Under the pieces are notes generated by a model. It saw only the letters and a program-made list of their open reading frames with translations, was not told the origin of the DNA and did no database searches. A program made the position numbers and the translations under genes. A DNA stretch of 64,000 nucleotides. It comes from Amorphophallus konjac. Its lineage: Eukaryota; Streptophyta; Magnoliopsida; Alismatales; Araceae. This document shows, piece after piece, positions 11,721 to 21,704 of this stretch (its first letter is position 1; the number at the start of each line of letters is the position of its first letter). The stretch spans positions 142,050,064-142,114,063 of the forward strand of contig CM040126.1 in the NCBI GenBank assembly GCA_022559845.1, read 5' to 3'.

Positions 11721-13577
11721 TTAGCTCATTAACCAACAAGTTGATTTTAAAATGAGCCACCAAAGAATTTTATCCTTGCCAAAATTTTCTTTATCATGCC
11801 CTACAGAAAACGAATGTGACTGGTGAGCGCAAGGGCAAAGCATGTATCTAGGTGGAGGCATCACAAACGGACCACCCCAATCAGAGAATAGAGGAGGAAC
11901 ATTGGGAAAAATCATGTCATCAATTATGAAATGTTCTTCCTTAGAGGCTATGGAATCATCATGTAGAGCAAGAGTAGACCAGTCGGTTGGAAGAACTTCA
12001 AAAGAATCACCGTGGTCAAGAATTGGCATAAGCTCTATCCTCTCCTCTAGATTGAAAGTATCATGCGGTACATTCAAATCATTCAATTCCTCATTTACCC
12101 CAACTTCATTATTCAGATCCATCTTCACTTCTTCTTCCTTCCCATCTTCAAAGATAATTTCATCAAAGTCATGTCCCATCTCCACTTCTTCTCCATTCCC
12201 ATCTTCAAAGAGAAGTTCATCATGGTCGGGGAGAGACTTGTGATGAGGTTCAATATATTCATCCTCTCCCCCTAACTGAAGATCATCCACCTCTCTTGCA
12301 TTTCCCTCATGTTGACAAGCAAGCACTGGCTCTTCAAATCCCTTTGTAGGAGGGGGAATATGATCATTCATCAATTCATCACCGTCATGAATTTCATTGC
12401 CATCAAATTCTTCAATCTCCTCAGATTGTCTAGGTTCCTCATTCAAATCGTTTTGACAAGATCTCTCCATAATTCCTTCATCTTCTAAATTAAGATTAAT
12501 CAGAGGGTAATGCTCTTGGGGAATCATAGAGTGATCATAGTCAGTGGGAAGGACTTGATGAGGATTAGGTTCAGAGGAATCAAAGAATTGCTCTTCCTCC
12601 ATGGTTTTGACTTCCTCAGTAAGCTTATTGATGTGCTGTTGGAGGGATTGACTATGGAGAAGTAACTGAATGAATTGATCATCAGAGGCATTAGGTGTGG
12701 GTGGAAGAGATGAATCGTAATGATTTGTCTGTTGGGCTAGGTCATAATGGTCATCAGAGGTTTTGGCCCAAATACGATTTTCATCATTCCCTTCTTCTCC
12801 CCCAGACGACTCAAGATCATCATAATCCTCTTCACAAATGGAATAGGGTTTAGGCTCCTCAGGCTTCTCTTCCGTTACGTCCTCCGCATAAGACGCTTCC
12901 ATGATTCCCTCAAAATCAACAGTGATATGAGTGGTAGATTGTGGGATCATAGGTTGAGCATATAGACTTTTATCATTATAACATCCAAGAAGTTGGTCAT
13001 CAAGACTTGTGGAGTTGTTAGGCATTGGATCCACTTCCGTTTCTATGAGGTTTTTAGCAATCCTACTCACTTGGGCCTCAAAGTTTTGCAGTTGTTCCTG
13101 AAAGGCTTGTCGTTGAGTCTGGAAGAGCCGTGTCAATTTATCCAACATCTCCTCCTTATGTAAATCTGTGTATAGAGGAGATAGATAAGGGGGCTGAGAG
13201 TCAGATTGTGATGGATAGTAATTTGAAGGGCACTCAGTCTGAAAATCAGGAGAGTGTATTGGTTGCCCTCCATAATAGGGTTGATCATAAGAATGGACTT
13301 GATTGTAAGGATCATTGGAATATGAATCCCAATCTGCAAAGTGTGGATTTGAAGGACGTTGAATGGGGTCTTGGTATGGTTCCCAAGAAGAAAATTGTTG
13401 ATTTTCCCATTGATTATTTGGGTTTGTGTAGGAGACAGAGGTGGAAAAATCCGATGACCATTGATATGGCTCTTGGGTGAAAGATGAATTATGAACCCCA
13501 TTGTGGAAGAGTGAAGGAGTTTGTTGATAAGGGGTAAATAGAGAGTTGGAATTCACATAGCCCGCATAATGAAACAT
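11721..13577 (-). CDS. Acidic gag-region-like protein of element B (618 aa), no enzyme domain
   Basis: A long open frame on the element's sense strand, starting ATG at 13577 (the upstream TTG at 13580 is not needed). The N-terminal third is rich in Gln, Asn, Ser, Tyr and Pro. A helical stretch follows (FQEQLQNFEAQVSRIAKNLI), which resembles the end of Athila/Tat gag. The rest is a long, very acidic tract with repeated Glu/Asp runs, ending in PPPRYMLCPCAHQSH and a basic, Trp-containing tail. I see no zinc knuckle, protease, RT or integrase motif. It may be the reduced gag of a non-autonomous element. Intact over more than 600 codons, unlike most ORFs in this window, which fits a recent insertion. 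Confidence 0.6.
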   Translation of the reverse strand: MFHYAGYVNSNSLFTPYQQTPSLFHNGVHNSSFTQEPYQWSSDFSTSVSYTNPNNQWENQQFSSWEPYQDPIQRPSNPHFADWDSYSNDPYNQVHSYDQPYYGGQPIHSPDFQTECPSNYYPSQSDSQPPYLSPLYTDLHKEEMLDKLTRLFQTQRQAFQEQLQNFEAQVSRIAKNLIETEVDPMPNNSTSLDDQLLGCYNDKSLYAQPMIPQSTTHITVDFEGIMEASYAEDVTEEKPEEPKPYSICEEDYDDLESSGGEEGNDENRIWAKTSDDHYDLAQQTNHYDSSLPPTPNASDDQFIQLLLHSQSLQQHINKLTEEVKTMEEEQFFDSSEPNPHQVLPTDYDHSMIPQEHYPLINLNLEDEGIMERSCQNDLNEEPRQSEEIEEFDGNEIHDGDELMNDHIPPPTKGFEEPVLACQHEGNAREVDDLQLGGEDEYIEPHHKSLPDHDELLFEDGNGEEVEMGHDFDEIIFEDGKEEEVKMDLNNEVGVNEELNDLNVPHDTFNLEERIELMPILDHGDSFEVLPTDWSTLALHDDSIASKEEHFIIDDMIFPNVPPLFSDWGGPFVMPPPRYMLCPCAHQSHSFSVGHDKENFGKDKILWWLILKSTCWLMS

Positions 13578-14685
13578 CAAAGAATCTATTATTGGGCCTG
13601 AACAAAATTAGATGTGGAAATGAAAAAGACCCAAGAAAGAGTGATGATTTTTCAATGAATTTTTTTTTATGTTTTGATTTTATTATTTTTTTTTATGCAA
13701 AGATAAACAAGTTAGCACACAAATGACCCTAATGACCTAGATGTGACCTGGACCTACAAATGTGGTTTCACAAAGTGATTAAAATGAACTTAAATTCACC
13801 CTCAGTATGTCCACCGGCCAGGTAAGGGGTGGGGAAGTGGGAGGTTCCCCCTACTTTCGTAGAGACCTTATTATACAAAACCACAATCCCGCTTAAGGCG
13901 TTTGCCATCCGACCGTCTTGCCTTAGACACCAGTTTTCATAAGAGGATAAACCTAAATATCACAGGAATCACAGTGTGATCCTAGGGACAACGTCTACTG
14001 GCTTTTATTAAGGCCTAGGTAATGCAGAGATGCAAGGAAACTGTGGTTTTCGGGCTAAGGGAGGGTGATGAAATCCCCACCTTATCTTGTTAGGGGTGTT
14101 GCCCTTAAAGTATTTTAAAATGAAATGCACACCATAATTTCAAACAAGGGGTTCTTTATGCCAAAATGAATGCCAGACTGGGATCAGTAGAACGTACCTT
14201 GCCCCTCGCGATCTTCAAAATGCAATGCAGAAATTAAACAAAGACAAATTCTAAGCTAAATGATGCATGACCTAGAGCATGAAAGTGTAGTTTCTACTCT
14301 TGCAATGAGGTCTTTTATTTGGTATAAATGAAGATTTTTTTGTTTTTGTTTTTAGTTAATGAACCTAACTAACCAGCATGAAAATTTTTTTCTTTTGTTT
14401 TGATTGTTTTATGATTTTTATAGAGTTTTCAAGAAATTTTCAGATTTTTGTAAAAAAATGTTTCAGAAAGTGGAAAGATAGAACATGTTTCTTGATTTCA
14501 GCCCTTTAGCAATGCTTCCGAGCTCTTTAACGACGTTTCATATCCTTGGAATTTCAGATTCGATCTTCCTCTTTCTTTATTTTTCAAATTTTTTTCGTTT
14601 TCCTGCACAAGTAAAGAAAGCAAAAATCAATATACAAATATACAAAGTAAACACAAGAGTATCCAACTATGAAAAGTATCTCCAT
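13578..14685 (-). other. Untranslated leader of element B
   Basis: About 1.1 kb between the PBS and the 618-residue ORF, with runs of T and A and no ORF I can support. On the plus strand a 94-codon ORF (14485-14769) runs across the PBS into the LTR and is not a gene. Confidence 0.6.
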
Positions 14686-14702
14686 CCCCGGCAACGGCGC
14701 CA
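14686..14702 (-). other. Element B primer-binding site (tRNA-Asp)
   Basis: On the minus strand TGGCGCCGTTGCCGGGG, complementary over 17 bases to the 3' end of plant tRNA-Asp(GUC) with CCA. Six bases (14703-14708) separate it from the LTR. This fixes the element's direction. Confidence 0.9.
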
Positions 14703-14708
14703 AAAATT

Positions 14709-15361
14709 TGATGCTCGCTCGACAGTCGTTGTTAAAATTGCCGTGCCACACAAATTCAAATATTTATAACCGCACTCACTCACTTATGGATTTGAAAACA
14801 TGAGTATAATGGTAAGTACGGGTCGATCCCACGGGGAAGGAATTTGGTTATTTTTCTTAGTTGGAAAATATTCTTGTGTTTTGAAAAATCAATTGTTGGA
14901 TCTTGGAGTGCGATTATGAAAACTTAAATTGGAAAACATAACAGAATTCAAGTGAAAATAGGGGTTGGAAGAAAATGCATAACTTCAAATATAGACAGAA
15001 TGAGAAGAAGTGTAAAACATGAAAGTTGTAGAGAATTGAAAAAAGAAGAACTTTTATGAAGGACACAGAAACAGAAAATGAAAGGAAGTGTAATGGAAGA
15101 AGGTATCACCACGGATGAACAGTAAATGCACAGGACAGCACTTAAGAAAATGGGTATTAACTCTATGAATTTGGACGAATTTGAAGAAATGCTAAACAGA
15201 GAAGTTGAAGAAAATTGAAAAAGAAACAACTTTTGTGAAGAAAGCAAATTGAAATGAAGATTACAACCATGCGAAATAAGGCTAAGAACAGGCTGAATTC
15301 AAAAATGAAACTTTTATTGAAATAAGAACAACTTATTTCTTTTATTGAAATAAGAAAAATT
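14709..15361 (-). repeat. Partial extra LTR copy next to the PBS of element B
   Basis: Begins with the same TGATGCTCGCTCGAC end as the full LTRs and follows them to about 15340, with a deletion of about 200 bp. At 15341-15361 it ends in TTGAAATAAGAAAAATT and the full LTR begins. The AAAAATT at the junction is the same as the spacer between LTR and PBS. Confidence 0.88.
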
Positions 15362-17208
15362 TGATGCTCGCTCGACAGTCGTTGTTAAAATTGCCGTGCC
15401 ACACAAATTCAAATATTTATAACCGCACTCACTCACTTATGGATTTGAAAACATGAGTATAATGGTAAGTACGGGTCGATCCCACGGGGAAGGAATTTTG
15501 TTATTTTTCTTAGTTGGAAAATATTCTTATGTTTTGAAAAATCAATTGTTGGATCTTGGAGTGCGATTATGAAAACTTAAATTGGAAAACATAACAGAAT
15601 TCAAGTGAAAATAGGGGTTGGAAGAAAATGCATAACTTCAAATATAGACATAATGAGAAGAAGTGTAAAACATGAAAGTTGTAGAGAATTGAAAAAGGAA
15701 GAACTTTTATGAAGGACACAGAAACAGAAAATGAAAGGAAGATAAGGAAAAACTTGAAAAACTATGACCTATTGGTTCGGATGAACAGTAATTGACAGAA
15801 AATCAGCACCTTGAAAACTTAATTTTAAAGCTCAAAAGAAGAGGAATTTGACAAAGTGCAAGAAGAATAAAACTTAGATATACAAGAGAGGAACAACTCT
15901 TATGAAGAACTCAAAGTTATTTGAGGACTAGAAAGACTTCAAAATGAATGAATGGAAGAATGTATCACCACGGATGAACAGTAAATGCACAGGACAGCAC
16001 TTAAGAAAATGGGTATTAACTCTATGAATTTGGACGAATTTGAAGAAATGCTAAACAGAGAAGTTGAAGAAAACTGAAAAAGGAACAACTTTTGTGAAGA
16101 AAGTAAATTGAAATGAAGATTACAACCATGCGAAATAAGGCTAAGAACAGGCTGAATTCAAAAATGAAACTTTTATTAAAATAAGAACAACTTACAACTT
16201 TGACTTCAAAAGCTTTGAAAATACAACTTGATGCACTCAACAACTTCAGAAATGTAAAGAACAACTTACATTACAAATGACCAAAGCTAGCTCTCCCTCC
16301 CTTGCAACCTTGCCATCTTGCTAATTCTACTTGCTAACTAACTTCCTAACTTCTCATTCAAGACCAATGCACCCTTTATATAGGGGTTACAAAAACACTC
16401 CAAACAAGTGTACCCAATTTTAGCCTAAAATGGTAGGCAGGTAGGTTCTGCCCACTTTACCATTTTTTTTGGATTTTTCTGAATTTGTTTGACATTTTTT
16501 TGGCCTTTTCTTCTTCTCTTTCTCTTATTCTCTTTCTGCGGGCGCAACGCGCCGACCGGTTCGGCCGGGTTCGGCCGCCCTCCCGTGGGCCCGCGTGCGC
16601 CCGCTCCAGCTGCCAGCCGCCACGTGTTCGCGTGTGGTGCACGCTCCTGCCCCGCCTTCGTCGCCGTCAGCTCGCGCGCCACGAGCCGCTCCGGCCCCTG
16701 CCGCGTGTCCGGGCTCCGCCCGCCTTCGCCACAACCGAGCCACGACCCCCCCCCCCGCCCGCATTCGCCTTCGCGCCTCGTCGCCCGTGCCGGGCGGGAA
16801 GGCGGGAAGGCGGGGGCGGGGCGGGTTTAAATTTTTAAACTTTTTTTTTCGTTTTATATATATATATATATATATATATCTAGTATATAGTTAGAAAATT
16901 CTTAAAAAATATCAAATAATTTTATTTTTTTCTTCTAATTTTTTTTCTTATTTTTTTAAACAAATCCTCAAGCTTTTGGCTCATTCAAAATATAATTTTA
17001 TTTTCTTTTATTTTCTTTTTCTTGGAGTTTCCTCGCACTACGTGCCTGCAAAATACGTAAAAATTATCATAAAAAATTATTTAATTTCAGAAAATTAAAC
17101 GTTTGATACAAAATCAACAATAAGTGTGAGAAGTGTATATTGATCATAATTTAAGCTCATAAATATGTGAATAATGATGAATTAACAAGGAAAACTACAC
17201 ACTTATCA
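15362..17208 (-). repeat. Element B 5' LTR, full copy (1847 bp)
   Basis: Pairs with 5498-7344 and has the same length. Ends CTTATCA followed by the target duplication GTGGG (17209-17213). Holds the same CpG-rich block, TA microsatellite (about 16856-16879) and TATA box. Confidence 0.93.
16375..16382 (-). promoter_or_regulatory. TATA box of element B 5' LTR
   Basis: TATATAAA on the minus strand, at the same LTR position as 6511-6518. This copy would drive the genomic transcript of element B. Confidence 0.6.
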
Positions 17209-17213
17209 GTGGG

Positions 17214-17726
17214 TCCCACGGTCATGAGTACGTGTGCCGCCGAAGCAACACAAGAAGCCGCCCGTCAACCCGAAACCGCTACTCCCGGGCCCCACTGTGT
17301 TGCCCTTTACCTCCCTGCGTGGAGTGGGCAGTAATTTGTCTTGCTGTAATTATTGTGTATTTAGTGTTTCGGGAGTACGAGTTTGGCCGGGAAGTCTTCC
17401 CCACGCCCGATAGCGTGGAGGTATCGTATTCACTCCTATCTCGGCATTTGCTTTATTTCGTATATATTTCTTTATGCCGCTGCTAGAGAGCAAGTGCTAG
17501 GATCGTAGCTCGCTATACTTTTTATATCACCGTTACTGCGAGAGAGAGTGAGACCGTCCCGTGTCTCGATCCGGGCACGAAATCGTGAGTTGACAACCCT
17601 TGCTCTTGCCGGTTTCTCAACCGCGCACGTCCGACGCTTCCCTCGATAAGGGACGATCACGAGCTTGCTTAGAGTCCGAGGATCGCATATCTATTTGGAG
17701 TCAAGTCGCATGTCCGTCCCGCATCA
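17214..17726 (+). repeat. Element A 3' LTR, second part
   Basis: Resumes the LTR after element B and its right target duplication (17209-17213), matching 1065-1579 closely. Ends CCCGCATCA at 17726, where the gag of copia element C begins. ORFs of about 60-80 codons here are chance. Confidence 0.9.
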
Positions 17727-18331
17727 ATCAGTTTTGACAGATCCCTAGACTCCTCAATCACAATGGCCTTGGTGTGCCATGCGTGGGTTAACGACCTAAG
17801 GATTTTCCTTATTAGATCCCCTTCTGAAACCTGTTTCCCAAGCCCTTTAAGATTGTTAGTGATCAGCAATAGCCTAGCATACATTTATGTGATGGTCTCC
17901 TCGAACTTCATCTTAAACAGTTTATACTCTGAGGTGAGCATATTTACCTTGGTGGCCTTGACTTGGGATGTACCTTCGTAGATGAGCTCTAGTTCATCCC
18001 ACATCTTCTTGGCTATCTGGCAGGCTGAGATCCTGGCGTACTCTTCTGGATGTACTGCGCATTGAATTATGTTTAGAGCCGACCAGTTGACGGTTGAAAG
18101 TCTAATGTGATCTTTTGTCCACGCCTCTTCATTTGGTGGGAGATCGTATGGTCCTGTGGTGATCACTCTCCAGAGTTCGTGGCTTTGCGCTCTCAGGAAT
18201 TCTTCCATCCTATTTTTTCAGTAAAAGTAGTTATTACCACAAAAAAATGGAGGGCGACTAATGAACTGTCCCTTAGCCATGAAACTGCGAGGAGTGCTAG
18301 ATCTAGATTTACCCTGGTCGTTAGACCACAT
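17727..18331 (-). pseudogene. Element C copia gag, 5' part, two stops
   Basis: From ATG at 18331 on the minus strand, one frame runs to the element A junction at 17727 (about 200 codons). Markers of copia gag (DUF4219/UBN2 type): PPFFCGNNYFY followed by RMEEFLRAQSHELW, later KKMWDELELIYEG and KMKFEETI, then LRSLTHAWHTKAIVIEES. Two in-frame stops: a TGA between NYFY and KNRMEEF, where Trp is usual, and a TAA at 17885-17887. Known: gag forms the particle. The C-terminal part and pol lie outside the window. Confidence 0.85.
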
Positions 18332-18343
18332 GTTGGGTAACCC

Positions 18344-18355
18344 GCTCTGATACCA
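18344..18355 (-). other. Element C primer-binding site (initiator tRNA-Met)
   Basis: TGGTATCAGAGC on the minus strand, two bases from the LTR end at 18358 and just before the gag ATG. Confidence 0.88.
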
Positions 18356-18357
18356 AT

Positions 18358-18751
18358 TGATAGTTCACACAAAAATTGAGCTAGAAGGGGGGGATGAATA
18401 GATCACTTCCAATCCAAAAAAATCAAAAAATAAATTATGTAACCCTGAAACGTAGTAATGAAACTTTCCTAATCTTGCCACAAAGCAGACAGATAAACAG
18501 AAGCTTATCAAGAGACAAAGTTAAGACGAACAAATAAACGAACAGCTGACGTTCATGAGCCAAATTTAGAGAACAGCCAAGCAAACCACACAGATGGAGC
18601 AGAGAATTTTTAAGGTGGTTCGATTGTAATCCGCAATCTACATCCACCCCTAACTCTACCAGAGCAAGACTTCCTTGCAATAAGCAATTAAGAACCGCAG
18701 ACTCAATCTGCTAACACCCGCTGCCTTACAGCTTGCCCCGCGGAACACTCT
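18358..18751 (-). repeat. Element C 5' LTR, U5-side part
   Basis: Starts TGATAGTTC on the plus strand, which is the GAACTATCA end of the LTR in element sense. Interrupted at 18751 by element D with target duplication ACTCT (18747-18751 and 25377-25381). No genes. Confidence 0.8.
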
Positions 18752-20862
18752 TGATGGGAATCAACACCGGGCACTAACTTTTTTGTTTGCATTCGTGTCC
18801 TTTGTATTTGTATTTATATCCTTGAGAAGTAGGTTTACAATTGTAAGGTTTTATAAGCCAATTTGTCATTCCTTAAGGATCTTTGGATTTTTACGCAAAA
18901 GTCCATGTAGGCCCTGCAGGGCTCTCCACCCCTTCCTCATTCGTCCAAGTGGTATCTTGGGGTCCATGTGGGACTGGTCAAAGGTCCTAGGTAGCTTCTA
19001 GAGGCTTGACCATTCAAGGGGACAATGTGTTTACAAAGTCCAAGTTGGAACATCAAAGTCAAGGGGGTGCCCCCTACATAATGTATTTTATTTGGTTCCA
19101 AATCACATGGGAGAAATAATTGTGAACTCCCCCATTTACCCCTCCCCTAATTTAGATATGAGGTTAGTTTAGGTCATTTTACATTTCTTATAAATACATT
19201 GTATTTCAGATTTTATGATAATTAATGAAGAGAAATTTTGTGAAATTGGCAAGACCCAAGAAGGGTGCGCCCTCCTCCTCTCTCCTTCCCCCCTTGCAGA
19301 TGATTTCTGCCAAATATAGGGTGTGAAGCCCTTCTATCTTCTCCTCAGCCCCTCTGAGTTCTACTTTTGCCGCCACCGCCTTCGTGCCGCCATCGCGCCA
19401 CCACCACCATCGCCGGAGTTCTGCCCAAATCAGGATAGGGCCACCATATCCGATTTTTAGCTCCAAATCTACGGATCTTCTGGAGCCCAAATCTTGAGGG
19501 TAGGTTCCCCACGCATATACCCTCTCCCAAAAAAAGTTTCCAATTTTCTAGCCTTCGGTTTCCATTTTTCCCATTTCGTGTTTCCCAACCCTCCAGCTCT
19601 GCCAGTGTTCTGTTTTGTGTTATAGCAACCATGTGTTTCCTTTGTTCGACCCCCTTCCCCATTTTTTATTGAGTCCAAATTTGGATTGGGTTTTCATGCC
19701 TACCAAAGCCCCTCTCCATAAAATTTCCCACGAATTTAGGAGTTCTTTTTCCCCTCAATAAAATTAAAACTCAGTCAAAGATCCATTTTGTCATGTGCAG
19801 TCCAGATCCGACCCACCTATGTTTGAAATTCCTTTTCCACAAGCAAACCTCCACCATAAAATCCACAAAAAATATCCATGTCTTCCTTACTTCACCCTCT
19901 ACAACTTTCATCAAGGAGTCAACTGCCAGATCTGAAGTTTTTCCTTCGGCCAACTCTTGCTCTCAGGAAAACTCAGATCTATCCTGTCAGATCTGGTTCT
20001 GTGAGCCAACAACTTGTAAAATCGACCAAGGCCATCAAAGGGAGAGTCAAAATTCTTTCTATGGCCATAGATCGAAGTATTTTGATTCAGCTTTCCATCG
20101 GTACCAATTTCGCATTGATCCGACGTCGGGATTGATTGCAGAAGCTGTTCTCGCCGGATCACGCACTGCAAGATAGAAGCTTCAGCCCGTGGGCAGCAAG
20201 CTTCCCACAAGGTGACCGGAGCCGCCGGGCCTCCTCCGGGCATTCCAACTCGACCGCCTTCCAGGGGAGCATCCCTCCAGGCGTCCCCGTCATAGCGGTG
20301 CCACTCCGATCCCACTCGGCCCCACAGGCCAGCACGTGGGCCCCACAACCAACAGCTTACGCCAGCCGAACTGCACCGATAGAGCGGATCAAGTGCTGCC
20401 CGTCAACCCAAGATCGGTCCTCATGGGCCCCACTTGTAGCCCGATACCTTCTTGCGTGGAGTGGGCAATATAATTCATTACTGTACTTATTATGTAATTG
20501 TTGTTAACCGGGAGTTACCGTACTTGGCCGAAATCGCCCTCCCCACGCTTGGAGCGTGGAGGTATCGTGTCCACTCCTCTCTTGCTATTTTGCTTTACTC
20601 GTATTTACTTCTATATGCCACTGCTAGAGAGCATGTTAGGATCCTAGCTCGTTTTCATATATTCCTCACTACTGCGAGAGAGAGCGAGACCATCCCGTGA
20701 CCCGATCTGGGCACGAGAGAGAGCCGACCACCCTAGCTCACTACCGGTTTCTCAACCGCGCACGGTCCCACACATCCCTCGCTTAGGGATGATCGCGAGC
20801 TTGTCTACAGTCCAAGGATCGCATATCAAATTGGAGTCGAGTCCGCTGTCCGTCCCGCATCA
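18752..20862 (+). repeat. Element D 5' LTR (2111 bp)
   Basis: Matches 23308-25376. Holds a TATA box (TATAAATA, 19189-19196; equivalent 23745-23752). Ends CCGCATCA before the PBS. ORFs of 60-145 codons on both strands show no known domain and I do not call them. Confidence 0.92.
19189..19196 (+). promoter_or_regulatory. TATA box of element D LTR
   Basis: TATAAATA within the 5' LTR, kept at 23745-23752 in the 3' LTR. It would start the element's genomic transcript. Confidence 0.55.
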
Positions 20863-20865
20863 AAT

Positions 20866-20877
20866 TGGTATCAGAGC
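20866..20877 (+). other. Element D primer-binding site (initiator tRNA-Met)
   Basis: TGGTATCAGAGC three bases after the LTR end. The leader from here to about 21200 is like the one in element A, including the GATATATCAAAAGGTGTT stretch near 20980, and has no gene. Confidence 0.9.
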
Positions 20878-21203
20878 GAGTCGAGTCTAGTGTAGTATTA
20901 TTTAAAAACACACAAAAAAGAGTCATTTAAGTCTAGGAGTCTAAGTCTAAGTTAGTTGTTGCATTTGCATACCATTATTCGATATATCAAAAGGTGTTTC
21001 TCGAACGTTAGGTTATGCCTATCGGGAAGGCCACACACTTGCGCGAGAGGATCTTCGGATCCCGTAACTCCGCCAGGTACCGAATCTTGGTTGTGTCTAG
21101 GTTCATAGTCAAGTCGGCATTCCAACTTGCATTGTCATTTAGGGTCATGTCTAGTGTCTTGTCCAGGTGTCGGCATGGCAATCCACTAGCTTCCCCGTGT
21201 CTC

Positions 21204-21704
21204 ATGGATTACCACGGGCCCGCATCCTATGCATGGTGGCGATACGCCCAAAGATGGGAAAACCATCCCGACCACCCCCGTAGGCCCGTAGCCCGGGATT
21301 TCTATGGCTCTGAAGATCCGAGTGACTACCTAGAGTAGGAAGCCATTATGGACCAATACTTTGAGGTTTACATTATGTCCGGTCCCATGGAATTCAACTT
21401 TGCCTCAAGGCGACTTTTCTAGGAAGCCGCCGAAACATGGAGGGATATAGAATACTTGAGGGAGGATAGGAGGCAAAAGTCCATAGAGTCATGGTGTGAC
21501 ATGAAGAGAGCGCTTAGGAGTACCTCCAACCACGGGGGCTATACCACCAGCCGACCCCACCAGATCACCTCCAATCAGGTGGCTGTCCAGTCGCCTATGA
21601 GAATTTCATCTTGTACGGCTCTACTTTTGTATCCGGTTCAAATGAATAAAAAAATTGTACCAACCAAGTGGGTCAAAGTCGGAGGCAAGACGCCACACTT
21701 ATAG
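21204..21704 (+). pseudogene. Element D gag remnant
   Basis: One frame from about ATG 21204 to TAG 21704 with stops at 21336 and near 21420. DFYGSEDPSDYLE and MDQYFEVYIMS line up with the FYGSLDPKVYLDWE and MDQYFDWYDVS parts of element A gag, and ETWRDIEYL with QTYWKNVEIL. The zinc-knuckle half is absent. I read this as the front half of a gag joined to unrelated sequence. Not expected to make a working gag. Confidence 0.7.

Larger units (their letters stand above)
5498..17208 (-). mobile_element. Element B: non-autonomous Ty3/gypsy-type LTR element (Tat/Athila-like) with an antisense PMD gene
   Basis: Ends TGATGCTC and CTTATCA, flanked by GTGGG at 5493-5497 and 17209-17213. The PBS for tRNA-Asp lies on the minus strand at 14686-14702 and the purine tract at 7345-7359, so the element reads right to left. 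Order in its own sense: full LTR (17208-15362), partial second LTR copy (15361-14709), PBS, leader, a 618-residue acidic ORF, then an oppositely directed seven-exon PMD gene, an inner hairpin/purine-tract module, the terminal one, and the 3' LTR. I find no protease, RT, RNase H or integrase. Known: a tRNA-Asp PBS and antisense extra ORFs occur in Athila/Tat lineages; the lineage call is inference. Confidence 0.9.
1..17726 (+). mobile_element. Element A: gag-only LTR retrotransposon, left end outside the window, carries element B inside its 3' LTR
   Basis: Seen: a 5' LTR ending at 1579, a PBS matching initiator tRNA-Met at 1583, a gag region with a CCHC zinc knuckle, a purine tract, and a 3' LTR starting TGATGGG at 3902. 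The 3' LTR is cut at 5497 by element B and resumes at 17214, ending CA at 17726. Joined, it is about 2109 bp. The internal region is only about 2.3 kb and has no protease, RT or integrase, so the element is non-autonomous. It sits in the gag of copia element C; the right copy of its TSD would be ATCAG (17727-17731) and the left copy lies outside the window. It is related to element D. Confidence 0.88.

Noticed and set aside
19793..20507. ORFs of 85-145 codons in element D LTR
   Set aside because: Not kept in frame in the second LTR copy (24232-24987) and without domains.
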